Positions 9,247 through 18,185 of a DNA stretch of 64,000 bases are shown piece by piece. The stretch is taken from assembly GCA_002423435.1 (NCBI GenBank), contig DIWE01000037.1, forward strand, positions 99,610 through 163,609. The letters are read 5' to 3'. The notes under the pieces were generated by a model. That model was given only the letters and a program-made list of their open reading frames with translations. It was not told the origin of the DNA and did not search any database. Position 1 is the stretch's first letter. Every line of letters begins with the position of its first letter. Both the position numbers and the translations under genes were made by a program. The DNA is from Clostridiales bacterium UBA6114. Its GTDB lineage: Bacteria; Bacillota; Clostridia; Oscillospirales; Butyricicoccaceae.

Positions 9247-10545
9247 ATGGAAAAGAATCTGTTTCGCGTCATTTACGCAAACGGCGCCGACGAGCTTGCG
9301 TTGATATCCGACATGAAAAAGCGAGCGGGTGAGGCGGGAGAGGCGATTACCGCCGCCGTGCAGTCGATTATCAATGATGTAAAGAAGGATAGCTTTACGG
9401 CAGTTTCGGAATACTCCTTGAGGTTCGACAAGGCCGAGCCGTACGAGATCACTGAAAAACAGCTGACAAAGGCATATGAAAGCTGCGACCGAAAGCTGAT
9501 CGGCGCGCTGAACGCGGCCGCCGCCAATATCAGATCGTACCATGAGCGCATGCTCGTAAGCTCCTGGGGCTATGAGAGGGAAAAAGGCGCCTTCACCGGG
9601 CAGATCGTATCGCCGCTCCAAAAGGTCGGCATATACGTCCCGGGCGGCACCGCCGCCTACCCGTCCTCCGTTTTGATGAACGCGGTCCCGGCAAAGGTCG
9701 CCGGCGTCGGGGAGGTCATCATGGTGACGCCGCCCGGCGGAAACTTAAATCACGCGGTGCTTGCCGCGGCGAAAATCGCGGGCGTCGACCGCGTAATCGC
9801 CGTCGGCGGGGTGCAGGCGATCGCGGCGCTCGCCTTTGGAGCGGGCTTTATCCCGAAGGTCGACAAAATCACCGGCCCCGGCAACGCCTATGTCGCCGCG
9901 GCGAAACGCCTTGTGTTCGGCGCGGTCGATATCGACATGATCGCGGGCCCCTCCGAAGTGCTGGTGATCGCCGACGAGACGGCCGACCCTTCTTATGTCG
10001 CCGCCGATCTCTTAAGCCAGGCCGAGCACGACGCGCTCGCAAGCGCCATATTGCTGACGACGAGCGATAAGCTCGCGCTTGCGGTCGCGGAGGAGATCGC
10101 CCGCCAGTCCGCCCGGCTTAAGAGGGCGGAAATTATGGAGAAGTCGCTTTCCTCCTTTGGCGCCGCCATCGTGTGCAAGACGCTTAGCGACGCCGCTGAG
10201 CTTGCAAACCGGATCGCGCCCGAGCATCTTGAAATCATGACCGAAGACCCCCGCGCGCTTTTGCCGGAGATCAAAAATGCGGGCGCCGTCTTTTTGGGGG
10301 CGTATTCGCCGGAGCCGCTTGGCGACTATATGGCGGGGCCGTCCCACGTCCTGCCGACCTCGGGCACGTCCCGCTTTTTCTCGCCGCTTTCGACCGACAG
10401 CTTTCTCAAAAAGACAAGCGTCATCGAATATTCGAAAGAACAGCTGATTCGCCTGGCCGATCAGATCGAGCTTCTCGCCGAAGCCGAAGGCCTCGGCGCG
10501 CACGCAAACGCGGTCGCGCTGAGGCGGAAGGAGGGGCAAAAATGA
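9247..10545 (+). CDS. hisD: Histidinol dehydrogenase
   Basis: Zinc enzyme that oxidises histidinol to histidine in two NAD-dependent steps, the last reactions of the pathway. The 432 residues carry the conserved zinc and catalytic regions: PGGTAAYPSSVLMN, KITGPGNAYV, AGPSEVLVIAD, SQAEHD, the catalytic pair in IAPEHLEI, and AGPSHVLPTSGT. I chose ATG 9247 (MEKNLFRV), ten bases after AAGGA in the preceding repeat. A frame open from 9175 would only translate the repeat. The stop overlaps the hisC ATG. Normal length and intact motifs. Confidence 0.95.
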   Translation: MEKNLFRVIYANGADELALISDMKKRAGEAGEAITAAVQSIINDVKKDSFTAVSEYSLRFDKAEPYEITEKQLTKAYESCDRKLIGALNAAAANIRSYHERMLVSSWGYEREKGAFTGQIVSPLQKVGIYVPGGTAAYPSSVLMNAVPAKVAGVGEVIMVTPPGGNLNHAVLAAAKIAGVDRVIAVGGVQAIAALAFGAGFIPKVDKITGPGNAYVAAAKRLVFGAVDIDMIAGPSEVLVIADETADPSYVAADLLSQAEHDALASAILLTTSDKLALAVAEEIARQSARLKRAEIMEKSLSSFGAAIVCKTLSDAAELANRIAPEHLEIMTEDPRALLPEIKNAGAVFLGAYSPEPLGDYMAGPSHVLPTSGTSRFFSPLSTDSFLKKTSVIEYSKEQLIRLADQIELLAEAEGLGAHANAVALRRKEGQK

Positions 10546-11588
10546 ACATTCCCGAAAAATTGCGCAAAATGAAGCCGTACGACCCGACCGAGGATATTTA
10601 CCGGATAAAACTCGACGCGAACGAATCGCCCCTCGAACCGGGTTCCATTATTTCCCAGGAAATTGCCTGCGCGCTCTTAAACGTCCCCTTTAACCGCTAT
10701 CCAGACCCGAAATCGGAGAGAGTATGCTCTCTCGGAGCAGATTTCTTCGGCGTAAAACGGGAAAATGTCGTCGCCGGAAACGGCTCCGACGAGCTTATAA
10801 GCGTGATCCTCGGCTCGATGTGCCAAAAGGGCGGCCGGCTGATGCTCCTCGGGCCCGACTTTTCGATGTACGCGATTTACGCCGGGCTGTGCGAGCTTGA
10901 GGTCAAAGTGGCGCTGAAAGACGCGCGGATGGAGATTTCGGTCGACAGGATCATTGAAGAGGCAAAGGAATTTCGGCCGGACGCCGTCCTTTTTTCAAAC
11001 CCGTGCAACCCGACGGGGCAGGGGATCGGGAAGGCCGAAATGCTGCGGCTTTGCTCCTCTCTCGACTGTCTCCTGATCATCGACGAAGCGTATATGGACT
11101 TTTACGGGGAAAGCGTTTTGCCGGAGGGCTGCGGCTATAAAAATGTGATCGTTTTGCGCACGGCGTCCAAGGCGTTCGGCTTTGCCGCCGTCCGGCTCGG
11201 TTTTGCCGTCGGAGATGCGGAGCTTATCTCGCAGCTCAATAAGGCGCGCTCCCCGTTTAACGTAAACGCGCTGACCCAGGCGGCGGCGGGGGTATTTCTG
11301 TCGCATCCCAAGTATCTGAAAGAATGCACCGAAGAGGTCATCCGCCTGAAAAACGAGCTCGAAGACGGCCTCGCGGCGCTTTGCGAGAGCCATCCGGACC
11401 GGATCGGACTGCAAAGGACGGTCACGAATTTCGCGGTGCTCCTGACCGATTCGGCAAAGGAGCTTTACGGTAAGCTTCTTGAAAGGGGCGTCTGCGTGCG
11501 CTGCTTCGACGATTTTCTGCGGATCACGGCCGGGACGAAAAGGGAAAACGAGGCGCTATTTAAAGCGCTCGAAGAAATCTTGAAATAA
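10542..11588 (+). CDS. hisC: Histidinol-phosphate aminotransferase
   Basis: PLP-dependent class I/II aminotransferase that converts imidazole acetol phosphate to histidinol phosphate. The 348 residues include the family segments KLDANESP, GNGSDELI, the PLP-ring contact SNPCNPTGQ, DEAYMDF, and the Schiff-base lysine in TASKAFGFAAVRLGF. The ATG overlaps the hisD stop (ATGA), with GGAGG just upstream. It lies in the usual clostridial order between hisD and hisB. Confidence 0.94.
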   Translation: MNIPEKLRKMKPYDPTEDIYRIKLDANESPLEPGSIISQEIACALLNVPFNRYPDPKSERVCSLGADFFGVKRENVVAGNGSDELISVILGSMCQKGGRLMLLGPDFSMYAIYAGLCELEVKVALKDARMEISVDRIIEEAKEFRPDAVLFSNPCNPTGQGIGKAEMLRLCSSLDCLLIIDEAYMDFYGESVLPEGCGYKNVIVLRTASKAFGFAAVRLGFAVGDAELISQLNKARSPFNVNALTQAAAGVFLSHPKYLKECTEEVIRLKNELEDGLAALCESHPDRIGLQRTVTNFAVLLTDSAKELYGKLLERGVCVRCFDDFLRITAGTKRENEALFKALEEILK

Positions 11589-11603
11589 CAGGGAGGTTAT
11601 CCT

Positions 11604-12179
11604 ATGAGGCAGTCAAACGTTACCAGAATGACAAAGGAGACGGAGATCCAGCTTTTCCTGGATTTGGACGGCGGCGATATCAAAATATCCACCGGCGTCG
11701 GCTTTTTCGATCATATGCTCAACTCCTTTGCAACCCATTCCGGTTTTGCGCTCGTATTAAAAGCAAAAGGGGACCTGCATGTCGACTGCCACCACCTGGT
11801 CGAGGACGTCGGCATCGTCCTGGGGCAGGCATTCCGGGAGGCGCTTTCCGAAAAAATCGGAATCCGGCGCTTCGCGGACGCGATGATTCCGATGGACGAG
11901 GCGCTTTGCATGACGGTTGTCGACCTCGGCGGCCGTGCGTTTTTCAGGTATGACGTCGAGATGCCTCAGGAAAAATGCGGCGATTTCGAGACCTGCCTTA
12001 TTGAGGAATTTTTGCGCGCGTTTTCGTTCAACGCGGGGATCAACCTGCATGTCAGATGCCTTTACGGCAGCAACGCCCACCATATCATGGAGGCGATCTT
12101 CAAGGCGCTTGCGCGGACCTTGAAAGACGCCGTCAAAACGGAGGGGGACATCCTGCCCTCGACCAAAGGAGTGCTGTAA
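11604..12179 (+). CDS. hisB: Imidazoleglycerol-phosphate dehydratase
   Basis: Manganese-dependent dehydratase giving imidazole acetol phosphate. The 191 residues are the monofunctional form, without the histidinol-phosphatase domain fused in enterobacteria. The two metal-binding His repeats are visible: GFFDHMLNSFATHSGF with DCHHLVEDVGI, and further on NAHHIMEAIFKALAR. The C-terminus ILPSTKGVL is typical. Start ATG 11604 follows AGGGAGGT. Because the phosphatase domain is absent and the operon carries no hisN or hisJ, that step must be encoded elsewhere. Confidence 0.95.
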   Translation: MRQSNVTRMTKETEIQLFLDLDGGDIKISTGVGFFDHMLNSFATHSGFALVLKAKGDLHVDCHHLVEDVGIVLGQAFREALSEKIGIRRFADAMIPMDEALCMTVVDLGGRAFFRYDVEMPQEKCGDFETCLIEEFLRAFSFNAGINLHVRCLYGSNAHHIMEAIFKALARTLKDAVKTEGDILPSTKGVL

Positions 12180-12184
12180 AGCTG

Positions 12185-12793
12185 ATGGGATATACAGCGA
12201 TTGTCGATTATGGCGCCGGAAATCTGTTGAGCGTTTCAAAGGCGCTCGATTTTCTAGGGATCCGGTCGGTCATCACCGAGGATCAAAAGGAGCTTTCGCG
12301 CGCCGACGCGATCATTCTTCCCGGCGTCGGCGCGTTTCCCGATGCGATGGAAATGCTCCGCCAAAAGGGACTTTCCGATTTTTTGGCCGCGGAGGCGAAA
12401 AAGAAGCCCTTTTTGGGCATCTGCCTCGGGATGCAGCTTTTGTTTGATTTCAGCGAAGAGATGGGGATGACCAAAGGACTCTCTTTGATCGGCGGCGGCG
12501 TCCGGGAGATCAAAACGCCCTATAAGCTGCCGCAGATCGGCTGGAACAGCCTGGAGCTTATAAATCCCTCTCCGCTTACCAAAGGCCTACCGGAAAACGC
12601 GTACGTGTACTTTGTGCACAGCTTTGCCGCCGAGGTGAAAAACAGGGAGGACCTCACCGCCGTCTGCGATTACGGCACAAAGGTGACGGCGCTCGTATCG
12701 AAGGGGAGTGCCTTCGGCTGCCAGTTCCATCCGGAAAAAAGCGGCGACGTCGGACTTATGATGCTGAAGAATTTTGGAGAGTTGAGTCTATGA
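12185..12793 (+). CDS. hisH: Imidazole glycerol phosphate synthase, glutaminase subunit
   Basis: Class I glutamine amidotransferase that supplies ammonia to HisF. The 202 residues start IVDYGAGNLLSV, carry the nucleophile Cys in FLGICLGMQLLF, and the His-Glu pair in CQFHPEKSG. ATG 12185 is placed by the ribosome site AAAGGAG inside the end of hisB, 11 bases away. The stop overlaps the hisA ATG. Length and motifs are normal. Confidence 0.95.
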   Translation: MGYTAIVDYGAGNLLSVSKALDFLGIRSVITEDQKELSRADAIILPGVGAFPDAMEMLRQKGLSDFLAAEAKKKPFLGICLGMQLLFDFSEEMGMTKGLSLIGGGVREIKTPYKLPQIGWNSLELINPSPLTKGLPENAYVYFVHSFAAEVKNREDLTAVCDYGTKVTALVSKGSAFGCQFHPEKSGDVGLMMLKNFGELSL

Positions 12794-13506
12794 AAATCCT
12801 TCCGGCGATCGATCTGAAAAACGGAAAATGCGTCCGCCTCAAAATGGGCGATTTCGACACGGAGCATGTCGTCTCCGACGACGTGCTTAGGACCGCAAAA
12901 GACTTCGCCGCCTGCGGCGCGGAGCTTATACACATGGTGGACTTAGACGGCGCGAAAACCGGAAGCGGCGTCAATTACGATATCGTAAGAACCGTTTGTG
13001 CCGAGTCGGGCGCGTCGGTCGAGCTCGGCGGCGGCATCCGCACGATGGAGGCGGTCGAGTGTGCGCTCGATCTTGGCGTCCGCCGCGTCGTCATTGGCTC
13101 GGCGGCGGTTTCCGACCCGGAATTTGTGAAGGAAGCGGTGAAGCGCTACGGCGAGCGCATCGCCGTCGGCATCGACGCCCGGGGCGGAACCGTCCGCACC
13201 GACGGCTGGCTCAAGGATTCGGGAAAGGACTATATCGAAACGGCGAAGCAAATGGAATCAATCGGTATAAAGACGATAATCTTTACAGATATTGAAAAGG
13301 ACGGCTTGTTGAACGGGCCGGCTTTTGAACGGCTTTTCAGCTTAAGGCGGGCGGTTTCCTGCGAGATTGTCGCCTCGGGAGGCGTGACGACGCTCGACGA
13401 CGTGCGGGCGCTTCGCGACGGCGGCATCGACGCGGCCATCGCCGGCAAGGCGATTTACGCGAAAAGGCTCGACCTTAAGGACGCGATCAGGGAGGCGAGG
13501 AAATAA
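12790..13506 (+). CDS. hisA: ProFAR isomerase
   Basis: Amadori isomerase with a TIM barrel; converts ProFAR to PRFAR. The 238 residues show the two half-barrel phosphate-binding repeats of the family: the catalytic Asp in PAIDLKNGKCVRL and GGGIRTME in the first half, FTDIEKDG and ASGGVTTLDD in the second. Its ATG overlaps the hisH stop, and its TAA is directly followed by the hisF ATG. Confidence 0.95.
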   Translation: MKILPAIDLKNGKCVRLKMGDFDTEHVVSDDVLRTAKDFAACGAELIHMVDLDGAKTGSGVNYDIVRTVCAESGASVELGGGIRTMEAVECALDLGVRRVVIGSAAVSDPEFVKEAVKRYGERIAVGIDARGGTVRTDGWLKDSGKDYIETAKQMESIGIKTIIFTDIEKDGLLNGPAFERLFSLRRAVSCEIVASGGVTTLDDVRALRDGGIDAAIAGKAIYAKRLDLKDAIREARK

Positions 13507-14265
13507 ATGCTTGCAAAACGGATTATCCCATGCCTTGACGTGCACGCAGGAAGGGTGGTCAAGGGCGTCAATTTTGTAAAGCTGAGAGACGCGGGCGACC
13601 CGGTCGAGCTTGCGAAGTTTTACAGCGCCGAGGGCGCCGACGAAATCGTCTTTCTGGACATCACGGCGACAAGCGACAACCGCGCGACCATGATCGACGT
13701 GATCGAGCGCACGGCGCGCGAGGTGTTCGTGCCGCTGACGGTCGGCGGCGGGATCCGGTCGGCCGACGATTTTAAGGACATCCTGCGCGCGGGCGCCGAC
13801 AAGATCTCTATAAATTCCGCGGCGATCCGGGACAAAACGCTGATTTCGAGCGCGGCAAAGCGTTTTGGAAGCCAGTGCGTCGTGCTGGCGATCGACGCGA
13901 AAGGCACGGGCGACGGCAAATTTGAGGTTTATATCAACGGCGGGCGAATTCCGACCGGGCTCGATGCCATAGAATGGGCAAAGGAGGGGCAGGCGCTGGG
14001 CGCGGGCGAGATTCTGCTGACCTCGATGGACCGGGACGGCACGAAAAATGGATTTGACCTCGCGCTGACCGACGCAATCACAAACGCGGTCAAAATCCCG
14101 GTCATCGCCTCGGGCGGCTGCGGCTCGCTTTCCCATTTCTCCGAGGTCTTCCAAAAAACCGGCGCCGACGCCGCGCTCGCCGCGTCGCTGTTTCATTACG
14201 GAGAGCTTCGGATCAAAGAGGTAAAGGATTATTTAAGAGAGTGCGATATTCCGATCCGGATATGA
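13507..14265 (+). CDS. hisF: Imidazole glycerol phosphate synthase, cyclase subunit
   Basis: TIM-barrel cyclase that works with HisH to form imidazole glycerol phosphate and AICAR. The 252 residues start AKRIIPCLDVHAGRVVKG, with the first catalytic Asp, and contain VGGGIRSADDF, the second catalytic Asp in LTSMDRDGTKNG, and ASGGCGSLSHF. No spacing from hisA. The overlap or near-overlap of hisH, hisA and hisF fits coordinated production of the complex. Confidence 0.96.
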   Translation: MLAKRIIPCLDVHAGRVVKGVNFVKLRDAGDPVELAKFYSAEGADEIVFLDITATSDNRATMIDVIERTAREVFVPLTVGGGIRSADDFKDILRAGADKISINSAAIRDKTLISSAAKRFGSQCVVLAIDAKGTGDGKFEVYINGGRIPTGLDAIEWAKEGQALGAGEILLTSMDRDGTKNGFDLALTDAITNAVKIPVIASGGCGSLSHFSEVFQKTGADAALAASLFHYGELRIKEVKDYLRECDIPIRI

Positions 14266-14279
14266 GAAGGAACGGTTAT

Positions 14280-14609
14280 ATGATGGAATTCAAACAGTAT
14301 TTTCAAAAGGCGGAGCTTATTCCCGTGATTGTGCAGGACGTCGACACAAAGGAAGTGCTGATGCTCGCCTACGCAAACGAGGAGGCGCTTAAGAGGACGA
14401 TCGACACAGGCTTCGCCTGTTTTTACAGCCGCAGCCGTCAGGCCCCGTGGCTGAAAGGGGAGACGTCCGGCAATAAGATCCGGGTGCTGCGCATTGAAAG
14501 CGACTGCGACGACGACACCCTGATCTATTTCGGGAAACCGGGCGGCCCCGTCTGCCATACGGGAAACCGGACCTGTTTTTTCAAAACCGTGTGGGAGGGA
14601 CAAGAATGA
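14280..14609 (+). CDS. hisI: Phosphoribosyl-AMP cyclohydrolase
   Basis: Zinc and magnesium enzyme that opens the adenine ring of PR-AMP. The 109 residues contain VLMLAYANEEAL, the substrate segment FYSRSRQ then WLKGETSGN, the Mg aspartates DCDDDTL, and the zinc cysteines in CHTGNRTCF. It is a stand-alone enzyme, not fused to HisE. ATG 14280 (MMEF) is 9 bases after GAGAAGG; in-frame ATGs at 14241 and 14262 overlap hisF and add unconserved residues. Confidence 0.94.
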   Translation: MMEFKQYFQKAELIPVIVQDVDTKEVLMLAYANEEALKRTIDTGFACFYSRSRQAPWLKGETSGNKIRVLRIESDCDDDTLIYFGKPGGPVCHTGNRTCFFKTVWEGQE

Positions 14610-14932
14610 ACGATGTGCTGAAGGAGCTGTACCAGGTCGTCTTAAGCCGGAGGGGAAAGCCGCAGGAGGGCTCGTACACCTGCTACCTCTTCGCGCAGGG
14701 GCTTGATAAGATCCTGAAAAAGGTCGGCGAGGAGTCTTCGGAAACGATCATCGCCGCGAAAAACGGGAATCGGGAGGCGACGGTCGGGGAGATCTGCGAC
14801 CTTCTTTACCATGTGCTCGTGCTGATGGCACAGCAGGACATCCCGTACGACGACGTCGCCGCCGAATTAAAGCAGAGGAGCCTTAAGATCGGGAACTTAA
14901 AGGTGATGAAGCAAACGGATAAAAACACATGA
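14606..14932 (+). CDS. hisE: Phosphoribosyl-ATP pyrophosphatase
   Basis: MazG-like all-alpha pyrophosphohydrolase that converts PR-ATP to PR-AMP. The 108 residues include GSYTCYLF, the acidic metal motif KVGEESSETIIAAK, and the partner motif EICDLLYHVLVLM. ATG 14606 overlaps the hisI stop and is preceded by GGGAGG. It is the last gene of the operon; a strong terminator follows within 40 bases. Confidence 0.94.
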   Translation: MNDVLKELYQVVLSRRGKPQEGSYTCYLFAQGLDKILKKVGEESSETIIAAKNGNREATVGEICDLLYHVLVLMAQQDIPYDDVAAELKQRSLKIGNLKVMKQTDKNT

Positions 14933-14968
14933 ATCCCTTAGCCGGGCTAATTAGTTTATATGATAAAT

Positions 14969-15015
14969 AATAAAATGGGCGCTCTGTAAACGTTTTACGG
15001 AGCGCCCATTTTATT
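14969..15015. terminator. Bidirectional terminator, his operon and LysR gene
   Basis: AATAAAATGGGCGCT (14969-14983) pairs with AGCGCCCATTTTATT (15001-15015), and inner bases extend the stem around the loop. A-rich and T-rich flanks on both sides make it work for hisE (+) and for the convergent LysR gene (-). Confidence 0.9.
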
Positions 15016-15082
15016 GTCTTTTGCCGCTATGTATTTTTTGCAGGATCGCAGGGCCTGCCGGAGATGGGCAGGTAAGTCGTTT

Positions 15083-16066
15083 TTAATAATCCATTGAGCT
15101 TTTCAGCGCATGCCATTTTTTGTCGTCGATTGGCCGCAAAAACGGCGAGGTATGCAGCTTTTCCTTTGTGATTTCAATAAAACGCCGGGCTGATGGGGAA
15201 AGATAGCCGTCTTTTTTATACGCGGCAACGTTTTTTCTGATTCTCGGGACTTGGTCCACGATGCAGAGGGCCGGTACCATAGTAGGCAATGTGCTCTGCG
15301 TGGTGATTCTCGTGACAAAAGTCAGTCCCATGCCCGCCGCCGCCAGCCGGTATGCCGCGTCGACATTGCTGGTTTCCATAATGCTTCCGGGTTTAATATT
15401 ATATTGTTCAAAAATCTGCCAGGTGATCCGATGCAAGCCCTGCCCGGGCATCAGCGTTATAAACGGCTGCAAATTCAGCTTTTGGGGATCAATGTAAATG
15501 AGATGGTTCAAATCGTTACCTGAAACATCGATTTCCTTTAGTATCGGATGGGTTTGGGGAACGACGAGGAGAACCTGGTTTTCCATTAAAACCTCATATT
15601 CTATTTCATCAGAATAGATTGGAAGCGAGGTCAAAATAACATCAATTTTTTCCTTTAACAGCTGCTCCTCCAAATAGCTGAAAGTGCCCTCGACAATCTT
15701 TATCTCAATTCCGGCATATTCGTTCTGGAAAGCCGGTAAAACATGGGGCAGCCAAAGGGCCGCCCTGCAGCTGCTGATACCGATTACCAATCGACCCCTG
15801 CACATATTGGATATTTCTTCCATTTCCTTGGCGAGCCGATGCTCGATTTCAAGGATTTTTTTTATTTCGGATACATATCTTTCTCCGGCATAGGTCAAGC
15901 AGATCGGGTGCGTGTTTCTGTTAAAAAGCTTTACGCCCAATTCCTGCTCCAGGTTATTGATAAACTTTGTAAGAAAAGGCTGGGATACGAAAAGCTTTTG
16001 GGCCGCCTTGGAAATGTTCTGGAGCTCCGCAATTGTAACAATATAATCGTACTTTGTATAGTTCAT
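15083..16066 (-). CDS. LysR family transcriptional regulator
   Basis: DNA-binding regulator with an N-terminal winged helix-turn-helix (about residues 17-36, ISKAAQKLFVSQPFLTKFI) and a periplasmic-binding-like effector domain for the rest of its 327 residues. I start at ATG 16066 (MNYTKYDY), where LysR similarity begins; an upstream in-frame ATG at 16126 adds 20 residues with no family likeness and would intrude on the promoter region. It is divergent from the hydrolase and transporter genes beginning at 16242, the usual arrangement for a LysR protein controlling its neighbours. The effector is unknown. Confidence 0.9.
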   Translation of the reverse strand: MNYTKYDYIVTIAELQNISKAAQKLFVSQPFLTKFINNLEQELGVKLFNRNTHPICLTYAGERYVSEIKKILEIEHRLAKEMEEISNMCRGRLVIGISSCRAALWLPHVLPAFQNEYAGIEIKIVEGTFSYLEEQLLKEKIDVILTSLPIYSDEIEYEVLMENQVLLVVPQTHPILKEIDVSGNDLNHLIYIDPQKLNLQPFITLMPGQGLHRITWQIFEQYNIKPGSIMETSNVDAAYRLAAAGMGLTFVTRITTQSTLPTMVPALCIVDQVPRIRKNVAAYKKDGYLSPSARRFIEITKEKLHTSPFLRPIDDKKWHALKSSMDY

Positions 16067-16156
16067 TATACACCAGACACTTTTTTCTTTTATAATAATG
16101 AGCTTGGATGTATTTGTCAACTGCAATTGGTTATAGTTTGTATATACTTACAGATA

Positions 16157-16186
16157 TTGGACGGGCACAATGAGATGTGCTACACT
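16157..16186 (+). promoter_or_regulatory. Candidate promoter of the accessory operon
   Basis: TTGGAC (16157-16162), an 18-base spacer and TACACT (16181-16186) lie in the 175-base divergent region between the LysR gene and the first C45 gene. A transcript would start near 16193, about 50 bases before the ATG. The AT-rich segment just upstream, 16110-16150, would be a natural LysR binding region, but I cannot pick a site with confidence. Confidence 0.45.
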
Positions 16187-16241
16187 TTTTTCAAATGAAA
16201 GGTGCCTGCAGGACCTTAAAAACATTAATTAAACGGAGAAA

Positions 16242-17318
16242 ATGCTGCCAATGGTGAAGGATTTTTATAAACATTATTATTTCGGCGGAAGCTACAGGGA
16301 AGTCGGCAGGCAACATGGAGAAGCGTTGCGCGAATCCATTCAAAAACATCTGGAATTAGTGTTTGACCTGGCCGCAAAAAAATCCAACGTGCAGAAAAGC
16401 AAGGCCCTGAAAATCGCCGGGACGTTCGCGCCGCATATTTCGCAATATGCTCCCGGCTTTCTGGAGGAGCTTAACGGACTGGCGGAGGGCGCGGGCATTA
16501 CGATCAACGAAGCCCTTTTGTTGCAGGTGAGGCAGGAAGTTGTTAATTTGGCCAGATGCGGAGGTGACTTTGAGTGCACATCCTACGCGATTACGCCCGA
16601 ATACACTGCGGACGGGAAAATGTATGTGGGACAAAACGCCGATCTGGCGGGGGATTTTGAGTCGTTTACAAACGTTGTGACCTTTGCCGTCGGGCAAAAG
16701 CCAAAAATCATGATGGTGGTCCCGGCAGGACAGCTCAGTTTCAACGGGATCAGCAGCGAAGGCATCGGCGTTGACGCCAATTTCCTCCGGTGCAACGGAT
16801 GGAAAAAGGGATTCCCGCGCTATCTGATCACGAGGCTTGCGGCGGAGCAGCCCACGTTTGAAGCCGCCTGCGCAAAAATCGAATCGTTGGAAGAACGGGC
16901 GTCGTCCCGAAATATCCTGGTTTCTGATTACCGGGGAAACATTGCAAATTACGAAATCACCGCCACGGACTGCGCTCGTATCAAGGGAGACGGCTTTTTT
17001 GTCCATTCAAACCATTTCGTCGATCAGAGGATGTCGTCGCTGTATGAGACAAATACGATGGATGAAATGCAAAATTCCATGCAGAGGAAAAATCGGTTGG
17101 GCCGGCTGATTGAAGAGAACAGGGGCAAAATCGACGTCCGGATGATAAAAAGCTTCTTGCGGGATCATGAAAACGGAAACAACAGCATCTGTGCCCATGA
17201 ATATGCCAGAGGAGTATATCATACCTTTACATCCCTGATCAGCAATTTAACGGATCTGGAAATCACCGTGGCAAAGGGAACGCCTTGCAAAAGTGAATAC
17301 GCTACATATGAATTTTGA
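16242..17318 (+). CDS. C45 family (acyl-CoA:6-APA acyltransferase-like) hydrolase
   Basis: Ntn-hydrolase fold protein of the C45 group, whose best-known member is the fungal acyltransferase that exchanges penicillin side chains; other members cleave amide bonds. The 358 residues show the family N-terminus GSYREVGRQHGEAL, the presumed nucleophile Cys112 in FECTSYA where self-cleavage would expose it, then YVGQNADL, GISSEGIGVDANFL and VHSNHFVD. No signal peptide, so it is cytoplasmic. Start ATG 16242 lies three bases from CGGAG; ATG 16251 is spaced better and is possible. A paralogue closes the block at 31593. The substrate cannot be read from the sequence. Confidence 0.82.
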   Translation: MLPMVKDFYKHYYFGGSYREVGRQHGEALRESIQKHLELVFDLAAKKSNVQKSKALKIAGTFAPHISQYAPGFLEELNGLAEGAGITINEALLLQVRQEVVNLARCGGDFECTSYAITPEYTADGKMYVGQNADLAGDFESFTNVVTFAVGQKPKIMMVVPAGQLSFNGISSEGIGVDANFLRCNGWKKGFPRYLITRLAAEQPTFEAACAKIESLEERASSRNILVSDYRGNIANYEITATDCARIKGDGFFVHSNHFVDQRMSSLYETNTMDEMQNSMQRKNRLGRLIEENRGKIDVRMIKSFLRDHENGNNSICAHEYARGVYHTFTSLISNLTDLEITVAKGTPCKSEYATYEF

Positions 17319-17336
17319 GAAAAGGAAGGATTTGCG

Positions 17337-18170
17337 ATGAAGGAGGAACGCATCAAATGGCCAAACGGCGCTAAATGCGCCGTATTGTTTACAATTCATG
17401 TCGATGGGGAATCCCTTTACAACAGAGGCGCTGTCCCCACTCCGCGCAGCGTGTCCTACGGCAGGTACGGCCCGTTTCGGGCTGTGGACAGGCTCCTTGA
17501 GCTTACGGACCAAAAGGATATTCCCTGTACATACTTTGTCCCGGGCCAGATCGCCGACCGATATCCGGACATGATGAAAAAAATTGTAAGCTACGGGCAT
17601 GAGGTCGGATTTCACGGCTATAACCATGAGGCTTCCATGTATACCGACCTGCCGGTTGAAGGCTGGATGGAAATCATAAAGCGCAGTCAGGATACCTTTG
17701 ACCGGATTATCGGCAAGACTGCCGTCGGCTACTGCGCCACTTCCTGTGATTTTGAAGAAGACGCTATGCGGATCTGGAACGAAATGGGATTTCGCTACTC
17801 CAGCTCCATGCGCGGCGACGACAGGCCATACCGGGTGGAGATCGACGGGAAGCCCTCCGACTTTATAGAAGTTCCCGCGCGGTGGGAGCTCGACGACTAT
17901 CCCTTTTTTGCCTACAATTTTTATCCGCCGCTCCCCAAGGGGCAGGACCGTATTTCGGGCTACAAGGGTGTGTTTGACAACTGGCGCAGGGAATTTGACG
18001 GGTATTACAGGTACGGCCTTTGCATGGTCTTTATGCTGCATCCTCAGATTATCGGTATTCCGGGCAGGTTCCGGCTTCTCGGCGAGCTTATCGATTATAT
18101 GAAGGCATGTCCCGATGTCTGGTTTGCAACGGGTGAACAGATTTCAGACTGGTGGAGAGAGAATTACTGA
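17337..18170 (+). CDS. Polysaccharide deacetylase-fold hydrolase (HpPgdA/cyclic imidase-like)
   Basis: Carbohydrate esterase 4 (NodB) fold, 277 residues. Metal ligands are visible as the Asp in TIHVDGES and the two His in GFHGYNHE. The protein has no signal peptide or membrane anchor and covers little beyond the catalytic domain. These traits and the N-terminus WPNGAKCAV fit the branch that holds Helicobacter PgdA and cyclic imide hydrolases rather than secreted chitin or peptidoglycan deacetylases. It follows the C45 gene by 18 bases and a paralogue follows by 15, so the three are co-transcribed. Deacetylation or imide ring opening is inference. Confidence 0.8.
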   Translation: MKEERIKWPNGAKCAVLFTIHVDGESLYNRGAVPTPRSVSYGRYGPFRAVDRLLELTDQKDIPCTYFVPGQIADRYPDMMKKIVSYGHEVGFHGYNHEASMYTDLPVEGWMEIIKRSQDTFDRIIGKTAVGYCATSCDFEEDAMRIWNEMGFRYSSSMRGDDRPYRVEIDGKPSDFIEVPARWELDDYPFFAYNFYPPLPKGQDRISGYKGVFDNWRREFDGYYRYGLCMVFMLHPQIIGIPGRFRLLGELIDYMKACPDVWFATGEQISDWWRENY

Positions 18171-18185
18171 GGGAGGCGGATAAGC

